A stretch of 64,000 nucleotides of DNA from assembly GCF_014356525.2 (NCBI RefSeq), contig NC_052505.1:47393969-47457968 (forward strand), given 5' to 3'. The notes under the pieces are model-generated. The model saw nothing but the letters and a program-made list of their open reading frames with translations, was not told the origin of the DNA and searched no databases. Positions 48,960-59,600 of the stretch are shown in pieces. Within the stretch, counting starts at the first letter, position 1; every line of letters begins with the position of its first letter. The translations under genes and the position numbers were made by a program. This stretch comes from Nilaparvata lugens (lineage: Eukaryota > Arthropoda > Insecta > Hemiptera > Delphacidae).

Positions 48960-50611
48960 TGTACGTATGTATGTGCGACTGTGTACATGATATCCATCTC
49001 CCAATTAACGGAATGACTTGAAATTTGGAACTTAAGGTCCTTTCACTATAAGGATCCGACACGAACAATTTCCATTAGTCAGCTCAGTGAGATACTTGGA
49101 GAATGTTTCATTTTTTAGATTTTTTATTTCTCTGCTGAGCTGCTGAGATAAGTTGTTCAGCACAGTCTTCTCTCTTGGATTCCTAGTGTTTTGCAATTTC
49201 CTTCCTGCTTTTCTTTTCTGTGATAGAAGATTTTTTATTTCAGTAGGATAGTTGTTTCTTTGTATCCTTCTTTTTATTTAAGGTGTACATGCCCAGGCTG
49301 CTTGCAGAATAGAGGTGACCAATCTTCCAATTTCCGCTTCAAGCTGATCTCTACTTTCAAGTTGTACATTGAGAGCTTTCCTCCAGTAAGAGTCTGAATT
49401 GTTTCCAGTTTGTGTATCTATTGCAAAAATATGGAGTTGCTTCTCGTTCTATTGCCCTCTCGCTTAATGTGAGTATAATTGGTGAGTGATCCGATGTCAA
49501 GTCACAGCTGTCCTCAATTTTGATGTAGTTTGTGGAGAAATCCTTTGTTGAGAATCGAACTGACTCTGTGATGAAGGACTCAACACAGATAATATTTAAA
49601 TAGTGCAACCCCTCACCCTTCCCCCTTAGCAAGTCAGCAGTCATCACCTCAGCCAGTCTGCCTACAACTTCCATGAGAAACGTGTCGCAACGCCGTCTGA
49701 AACGCAAGGTGATGATTGGCCGCCTGCCAGTCTTAACTTTTTGTATTGTCTGGAACTCATATTGTAAATTGCAGTCCTCCGTATCGAGTAACCCATCAAA
49801 ATCCAACACCTTGAAAAAGAAAAAGTCTATCAGATCTGGAATTTTTCCTATGTCAGTTGGCCAGTATGTTGTTTTCCACTTGATATTGCTTCACATTTGA
49901 ATTTCTTGATTGCACTAAACAGTTCTCGACCTTTAGTAGTGGTTGATCAGGAGCCCCAGTGATTATTTTTAGCATTGAAGTCTCCTCCTATGATAAACCT
50001 CCTACCAAGATGTTCAAAGAATTATATGTAGTCTTGATGTTTTAGAAGATGTCTTGGAGGGCAAATTGATATTGCTGCTATCGACACTTTGCATCCACTA
50101 AGTTTCAATGATATGACAGAAGCTTGGATTGTCAGGTGGAAGCTCTACCTGAGAAATGTCAAAGCCAAATTTGGCACCCCCAGCTACTATACAGTGTTAG
50201 TTATGCAAACATAGAATTTTCAAATTTCTCTATGGAGAAGCACAAGGTCTCTTCTGTATTATCAGAATGATACAGTATCATTAAATTGATACAGTGTCAT
50301 TTTCTGAAAACAAAACTTTGAATATGCGAGAAATTTGTGAAATGTTAATAATTTTCACAGTCTCGCATATTCAAAGTTGCGTATCTTGTGAAACACTTCG
50401 GATAAAGAATCCAAAAAGTAGTCAAGGTTGTAGAGAATTTTCTCCTCTTTTCGCTCGCATAAATCGTTTTTTTACTTTCCTTGCCCTATTACCATAGATA
50501 AGGAAAGTATTGCTTTCCGAAAAAAATTAAGGTACCCCAATTTCTAAATTTCTATACGTTTCAAGGTCCCCTGAGTCCAAAAAAGTGGTTTTTGGGTATT
50601 GGTCTGTATGT

Positions 50612-50655
<44 letters not shown>

Positions 50656-53600
50656 TATGTGTGTGTATGTATGTATGTGTATGTATGTATGTGCGACTGT
50701 GTACATGATATCCCATCTCCCAATTAACGGAATGACTTGAAATTTGGAACTTAAGGTCCTTTCACTATAAGGATCCGACACGAACAATTTCGATGAAATG
50801 CAATTCAAGATGGCGGCTAAAATGGCAAAAATGTTATCAAAAACAGGGTTTTTCGCGATTTTCTCGAAAACGGCTCCAACGATTTTGATCAAATTTATAG
50901 CCTACCTGAAATAGTCATTGATAAGCTCTATCAACTGCCATGAGTCCCATATCTGTAAAAATTCCAGGAGCTCCGCCCCATCACTGAAACGTTTGATTTT
51001 AGATTCTCAATTATCAGGCTTCAGATACAATTTAATCCTAACATTCCGAGTGGAAAAGATCGAGCATGATAATCTATACAATTAATGTTCAGTAATATTT
51101 TCACCTGAAATTAAAAATAAGCTCGAAATTCGAGAAAATGTAATTTTCCAATTGCAAACTGTTGGCAACTGTTGATTCTATTAAATGATTCATCATGAAG
51201 AGATAGCAGACCTCGTGTGTCTCCAGCGTTTTTGCCCTGTCACCAGCTGGCTCAAATCTTTGAATAGTAGACTTGAGATGCGCGGGAACACTAGCGTCAG
51301 GTGATCAATTTTCATAACGGCAAGGAAAGTTGTGTGAGTGCGCCACACCAGATTTTCTGATTTCAATACCGTTCAAAAGTTACAGCCAATTGAAAAATGA
51401 TTATTTTTTCTAATTTTTTCTGTGATTTTACTGTTATTCAAGAGTCTTTTAAACGAGTAAGATACCTTGCGATACCTTGAGAAACTTGCGATTGGTCTCA
51501 AATGAAAGAGAATGACATGATCTATAACCTACGTTGCCTTAAATCCATCTTGCATGATTGTTTATTATCGAAAAACTGTCGAGACTATGAAAAATCGCAA
51601 ATTTCTTGATTTTTTTGAAACAAACGTATCTTACTTCACAATTATATTTTCACAAAATTAATTTACAAAATTTACAAAATTAATTTACCTCACATGAAAG
51701 AGGGGATTCTGTTCTTCAAATCAAGACCAAGTACCATTTTTCATCATTTCGGGTTACCAAGATACACAGTTTTGAATATAGAAATTGGTCATTTTTATGT
51801 GTATTTAAATATGGGCTAAAATACACTAAAGGAGGAATTTTAATTTTTTCATCAAATTTCAGTAATGATGCTGATTTTGAACCGCCTTGAGGAGCTGAGA
51901 AGAATGAATATAGTACGAGAAGATCTGATCATTCTGTCAAAACTTATAAGTGTTTAAAGTTTTGATCCTCGACATATCCTTATGACGTATTATAATGAAA
52001 AATGTGTATTTTGGCTGTAGGACATGATTTTCTATTTTTGGGTGTATTCCCCCTCCCCACACTACTAAATTCGAAAATTCCTGAGGTATGCTGTTCAGAA
52101 TAATTAATAATTGTTCTTTCACGTGATGTGTGGTTTTTTATCTATACTAGAAAAATATCGCCGTTGTATAGGGTAGGAGTGGTAGGTTTGCATCATTTTG
52201 AAACCCCCTTAAAAAATACCCCTTTTTTGAAAATTCGTAGCTCCGAAACCGAAAATGGTAGAATCCTGCGTGACCTTTCAATTTATTGGAAATTTCATTA
52301 CCTTTTATTTTGTAAAAAAAATATTTTTCTCCAAAAACTCGAAGTTTCGAGATTAAATGGAAAAATTAAAAAAAGTATAACATTTTAGGGGTTTTTGAGG
52401 GTTTTGGGGGTGAAGCCGCCCTTTGGCATGTCAGAAAATTTCAGATTCGAATTCAGCGCCTCAAAATACATAAAGAACCGCCGAGAAAAATTCTTTCGGG
52501 GCTGTTTCCTGAAAAATGACCATTTGACTGGACTATAAATCGGGTGAGAAAAACTAAGAATACCTTGTATTTCTCTCCCAAATTAAGATAACATAAAACA
52601 TCTTAAATAGGGATATGTCAAGAAAAAATCACTCATTAGAGAAACATTTGAACAGGAACCGAAAAAAACAAAGTTTGTTTAACACGCAGTTTAACTGCGT
52701 TTACACCTGAGTTGATAACACGAGTTATTAACAAAAAGTTATTAACTTGAGTAAATCGTCAAAAATTTCTCTTGACAAAAGTTAATAACTCATGTTTCTA
52801 ACAGAAAATTCCTTGTTATTAACAAAATCTTGTTATCAATACTAGTAGTTCTGTGAATACTAGACCTCACGCAGTATTCTCATATAGACTGGCTTCTCCA
52901 CACATCTGTGTAATCACTTGTCAGCTGATTTATGATGAATAATTCTATAGTCTGATTTTTACTCTAATATTGGCGTATGAAGGAGGCTTCTTTTTCCTTT
53001 TATATTATCCTTGAAATGCAAAATTTCCAAAAAACCTTGTATATACGTCGACGCGCAATTAAAAAAGGAACATACCTGTCAAATTTCATGAAAATCTATT
53101 ACCGCGTTTTGCCGTGAATGCGCAACATATAAACATACAAACATTTAAACATTAAGAGAAATGCCAAACCGTCGACTTGAATCTTAGACCTCACTTCGCT
53201 CGGTTAATTAAGAGAAATGCCAAACCATCGACTTGAATCTTAAAGCTCGTCACTTCGCTCGGTCAATAATTGACTTCCATATCATTTCATTTAACGAGAG
53301 TACGGTATTCATAAGATATACCAGCCGGAATAAAAAGCAAAAAAAATTCTTCAAAATACTTTGAATTGAAACATGTGTGTGATCATTAACATAATGATCT
53401 TCATCTGATCTAATGTAAATAAATTATAGTGCGTTTACACCAGAGTTTAAAACAAAAGTTTTCAACATAAGTTAATAACATTTTCTTTTGGCTGCTAGTT
53501 TTGTTATCAACAAAAGTTAATAACTTTGTCACGTGTTTTGTCTGCAGCTATAGTTATTAGGGAACAGCTGTAGTTGTAGGGTAGGGATGCTGGGCGAGGG

Positions 53601-56600
53601 GGTTGCAGAGAAGAGTAACCTGTTATTAACAAAAGTTAATGCGATAAAAGAGGCTTTTGTTATCAACATAACACATTTCCTTTGACCTTTACCGACTCGC
53701 GATGGATAATATAAATCTTGTTAATAACAAGGAATTTTCTGTTAAAAACACGAGTTATAAACTTTTTCAAGAGAATTTTTTGTCGATTCAGTCAAGTTGA
53801 CAATTTTTTATTAATAACTCATGTTATCAACTGCGGTGTAAACGCAACTTAACATGATGTTATTGACTTTTGTAATTAACATCAGTTGATAACAAAAATG
53901 TTAAAAACTTGTGTTATTAACTCCGGTGTAAACTCCTAAAAAGCACACTCTTCATCATTTTGGAAAATAATAAACACAGTATTTTGTCTCTTTTACTGGT
54001 AATTTTTTATATTATACATTGTTTATAAATACATTGTTGAACTTCAACTTATGGAAAGATACTCAATTTCTCTTGATCAATTTTCAGACATGGGAAAATC
54101 CTTTAGGTGATAATTCATTGAAGGGGGATAATGATCCTATTGATGTCATAGAAATAGGTCGCAAGGTAACTAAATTTTACTCATTTTATTTTTCAATTAT
54201 TGATTTTATAAAAATTATTATTCATTAAATGTGATATTCCATTTCCCATTCAATAATATAACAATAATTCTAATTCAAAAAGTTTGATTTTTTATAAAGG
54301 TCGTGCCCTATACAACCAGAGTTGCACTATTTCAACAAGCATGCAAAAATAATATAGCATAATAATAAAAAATATTTCTGTACTGATTACTGACAAATCT
54401 TACAGCGCAAGAAAGTACTAGTAATTCTGTGAACAGTAGACCTCACGCAGTATTCTCATCCACAAGTACCTGATTGAAACTATAGACCTTATGGAAATAC
54501 AGCAATAGACTGGCTTCTCCACCCATCTGTGTAATCACTTGTCAGCTTATTTATGATGAATAATTCTATAGTCTGATTTTTACTCTAATATTGGCGTATG
54601 AAGGAGGCTCCTTTTTACTTTTATATTCTCCTTGAAATGCAAAATTTCCAAAAAAAACTAGTATATACGTCGACGCGCAATTAAAAAAGGAACATACCTG
54701 TCAAATTTCATGAAAATCTATTACCGCGTTTCGCCGTAAATGCGCAGCATATAAACATATAAATATTTAAACAATGAAACATTTAAACATTCAAACATTT
54801 AAACATTAAGAGAAATGCCAAACCGTCGACTTGAATCTTAGACCTCACTTCGCTCGGTCGATTATCATCATATCAACGACGATATTCTTCCTTTCAATTT
54901 CCTCTTTGGCATCGCAAATATTATGACGTTTGATATTTGGGCCACTGAATCTCTGATCACTCCTATATCCACTTTCACAGAGTGAACATTGTACTTTCAA
55001 CCACACGTAATTTAAAGTAACATTTCATTTTCTGGCCCCGTGTTCGACTCAACGCCACTAATAACTAAGACGAAAAATGTCCACAGAATATATTGGGACT
55101 AGTGAATTTACAATCTGAAAAAGGTTTTAGTATGGAATAGCCGATTCTCATGCGGTAATTTGCAGCGTCTGTCATATGCAGCGATAACACAGCAACTAAA
55201 TTTTCGACTTTCCGGCTCGGTATCTCAGACGCAACTGAATATATCAATAGTATTATATTAAACATTTATGTTTTGTTGTAATATATAATATACGTATTGA
55301 ATGAGAACGACTGGATATTTTCAAAACCACTAATTTATATAAACAATTTGAGATTTCATTCAGGAGTTACACTGTACACCGTTTGGTATTTTTGGTATTT
55401 AATAGAGTTTGAAAATGGTGTTTCATGACTTGATATTGTCAAAACGAGTATGAAAACAATTTATGAAACTAGTTTCATTTTTTTTTTGTGTTACACACCA
55501 TTATCAACCTTTCGTCAACACCGAAACTACCGACCTTTGTACGGTGTAACAACCGAAACTTGTATCTCAAATTGTTTTGATAATTTACTTGTTTTGACAA
55601 TATAAAGTAGTTCTTAATCAAAATTTAACTTATATGTGTTACATTTTAATGGAAATACAAAGATTTCAAGTGTTGATATGAATGCTTTACGTTATGACAG
55701 TATTGCCTAATGTTTGCACATTACAAATTATAATGTTAAATGATAACTTGTGCGACTTAACTAAAACAATGAACAAACAACAAACCCGATAAGTCCAATA
55801 ATAGTAGGCTATTGATGTTTCAGAAACATAAAGTGGGAGATATCATACAAGTAAAAGTTTTGGGTGCTCTGGGCCTAGTAGATGAAGGTGAGGCTCAAAA
55901 CAGTCTTATTTTTAGGAATAATTTCAGTTGTATAGCTTTATAGAATAACCGCTCTCAATTCAACAATATTAAAATATTTGAATCAGTAGTAATCATATTT
56001 ATTTAATTTGATTGAAAAATTATGTTACTTTTGAAACTTTCAATTGGAAGCTCACCATTGGAACTTATTTTTGGTGGTCCAATCAATAATTGATTAAAAA
56101 CCCTTGTGGATGGCATTTAACTGCCTGTAAATTCATCAATTTCCAAGTTTTAGATCTACATGAATACTGCTACCTGTACACCCGTTCCATGGAGGTGCAT
56201 CTTAGCATTTATCAAATTGCAACAATTCTCCATGCTCGAATTATCTCTAGGGAAGCAGTTTTCTTTGTGCAATATCAATTCTCGTTTTCGATTTACTTGA
56301 AGACTATATTCTTATAGAGAATCGTTAATCTGTATTATAAACTCAATAATATTCATATAATCTGTAATTGTAACTACAAATAAATAAATTCGTTAAATTT
56401 TGATCTCATTTTGTCAACTTTTTTATTCTGTCATGAATCATAACTAATTCGGCACAAGTCTAGTTTTGAGATTATACTGTATAAACTTTCAAACATCTGA
56501 GCATACAGGATTGGTGAAAATTTTTATGGGAAGAGCTACGGTACTTATAGGCCTACACAGAAATACGGTATTTAATTTCTAAACATGAATACTATTCCAG

Positions 56601-59600
56601 GTGAAATGGATTGGAAAGTGATTGCAATCGACATCACAGATCCTCTTGCAAATGAACTTGGAGGTGAGCTTTTTGTTTCATAATAATTATTAGTATCAAT
56701 ATTTCAAAAGTAATTACTTTAGAATACCGAAAGGCATTCTAAAAGCTGGATTCGCACACAGTGACAGTGAAAAGTAAAAATATAATTAGCACGAATTCTA
56801 ATTGGACCTTTGCTACTCAGCCCGGCCGAGTGACGAGTATGAATAATACCATTAGAACTCATGGGATTTATATGTTCACTGTCAGTCACTGTTGTGTGCA
56901 AATCCAGCTTTATAGCTGTTATTATCATGCCTGATAGCACATCCAACTGCACATTGGATGCATTGTAACATTGATAACTATGCATTTATATTTGGTTTGC
57001 TTCTTTCATAGTTGTTGCGTTGGAGAACTAACAGTCAACTTAGTTAATATAGTACATATTAAAATCAGTAAACTGATTTTTGTTAAAGATTGTTTTTCAA
57101 GAGTGAAATATTGCAATAAAGTAAGTGACTCTTTATCCGAATGTGAAATTCATGATACAGTTATACAGTAATTTCACTATCTATCGAGGCTATTATGATA
57201 AGAATATGATTTCATTTACGTTTTCACATAATTTATAGATGTAGAGAATTATTATTTTATTCCTCAACAAACTGAACATCTCATGTTTCTTCCTCTATTA
57301 AGATGTTGCAGATCTCTCCAAATTAGGGAACGTTATACCAACTTATTTCGAGTGGTTCAAATACTACAAATATGCTGACAATGGTAAAATCAATCGTTTT
57401 CTGAGCAATGAACTTTTTAATCGGACTGAAACTTTGAAAGTTATTGATGAAGCTCACAATCATTGGAAAAGCTTAATCTCCAAGAAGGGTGACATCAACA
57501 ATAGAAATTGGTACGTATTTAAAGCGTAATGTGTAAAGGCCAGTCTGCTTGCAAATGAAATTTTACAGATTATGTACTTTAGAAACTTGAAATCATGTTT
57601 CTTCTCAGCAAAACACTTATCCATTAGAACTCATGGGATTTATATGTTCACTGTCAGTCACTGTTGTGTGCGAATTCAGCTTTATAGCTGTTATTATCAT
57701 GCCTGATAGCACATCCAACTGCACATTGGATGTATTGTAACATTGATAACTATGCATTTATATTTGGTTTACTTCTTTCATAGTTGTTGCGTTGGAGAAC
57801 TAACAGTCAACTTAGTTAATATAGTACATATTAAAATCAGTAAAATGATTTTTGTGAAAGATTGTTTTTCAAGAGTGGAATATTACAATAAAGTAAGTGA
57901 CTCTTTATCCGAATGTGAAACTCATGATACAGTTATACAGTAATTTCACTATCTATCGAGGCTATTGTGATAAGAATATGATTTCATTTACGTTTTCACA
58001 TAATTTATAGATGTAGAGAATTATTATTTTATTCCTCAACAAACTGAACATCTCATGTTTCTTTCTCTATTAAGATGTTGCAGATCTCTCCAAATTAGGG
58101 AACGTTATACCAACTTATTTCGAGTGGTTCAAATACTACAAATATGCTGACAATGGTAAAATCAATCGTTTTCTGAGCAATGAACTTTTTAATCGGACTG
58201 AAACTTTGAAAGTTATTGATGAAGCTCACAATCATTGGAAAAGCTTAATCTCCAAGAAGGGTGACATCAACAATAGAAATTGGTACGTATTTAAAGCGTA
58301 ATGTGTAAAGGCCAGTCTGCTTGCAAATGAAATTTTACAGATTATGTACTTTAGAAACTTGAAATCATGTTTCTTCTCAGCAAAACACTTATCTATTATA
58401 ATTCTGCTGGAAAGGTTTAGTTCATATTCTAATACGTAGATATGAGTCTTGGTCATCAATGCTTGTTTTTAGAAATATAACTTTCAATAATAAGCCATCT
58501 ATGCGTAGCATCCGCAAAAAGAGTAGCATCAGGTTTTTATATCACATATCACATTACGTTTCAACCATTATTAACTAAAATATATATAGTTATAACTTGT
58601 TTTCAAAATTTTGATCAAATGAAACTTTTCAGGGTCACTAAAATTAGGCCCGTTTTCGCGCTCCAAGTTTTGTATTGGGAAGTATCAATTTATCAGACCC
58701 TGCTTGTAGATGAAATTTAACGCTTCAAATCAAGGAGTCTCAATACTTCTTTTTTCAAACTAAATATGCTGTTTATCCTTGCTGTAGATTCATTTCCTCA
58801 ATCAATTGATTCATTTCTTGTCCTATAATGGGTAATTCTTATGATAAATGTTTTGGAGTACTTCATGGTTTTACCGTTTCCTTACTCAACGATTGTCAAC
58901 CGACACTCAGAATTGTCCTCCGATTGGTCGGTTTTACAATCATTTATTTATTGATACATACATATACATGATTGTATATGAGTGCTACATGCATATACCT
59001 AGCCCAAATGTACTCATAAATAAAATTACATCAGTAAGAATGTAAGATAAACAATACAACTAACACAAAATATTATCATTAGAATATAATTTAGAAAAGC
59101 TGGTGTGCGAAAAAATTTAAAGTATTAAATAAAAATAAAGTATTAATACAAAGTATTAAAGAATTGAAAAAAAATTAAAATAAGAGTAGAGGAAGAATTC
59201 AGTGAAAATAAGATATAGGAAATAATAATAAGAGAGAGAGGATAGAGAGCTCAATAGGAACAAAGTATCTTGAAAATAATGTTGAAAAAAAGCTACTGAT
59301 TCCTTGTCGAGAATAGGTAGCACTATTTCAGCTCGCTATGCCTCCATTCCTCTACGATATACATCTATAGTTCTGATCTAATATCTCATTACCGTAGTTA
59401 CGCAAAAATTCTATTGTTAGAAACAATAATTTCATATTGCCTTAATCTTAATTCCTGCCGCTTTTCAGTTTTCACACTATCAGAAAGCCAGAAACTTATA
59501 ATCCGTGTTTGATGAGTAGCAGTGAGGCAAGAACTATCGTTATGAATGAGAAGTTGCAGTCACCACTACTCAGAACCGGTTACCACGAAGCAGTAGGCCT

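Larger units (their letters stand above)
33106..54087 (+). other. Pyrophosphatase intron of about 21 kb filled with transposons
   Basis: From gtgaat at 33106 to TTTTCAG at 54087. Contains all mobile elements listed between these positions; no host exon was recognised inside. Confidence 0.85.

Noticed and set aside
48812..49068. His/Thr-rich reverse open frames
   Set aside because: Produced by the GT microsatellite; the same applies to 50527-50892.
56971..57943. Pair of similar 66-codon frames (56971-57171, 57743-57943)
   Set aside because: They lie in the intron part of the 772-bp duplication and have accumulated the differences between units; no domain.
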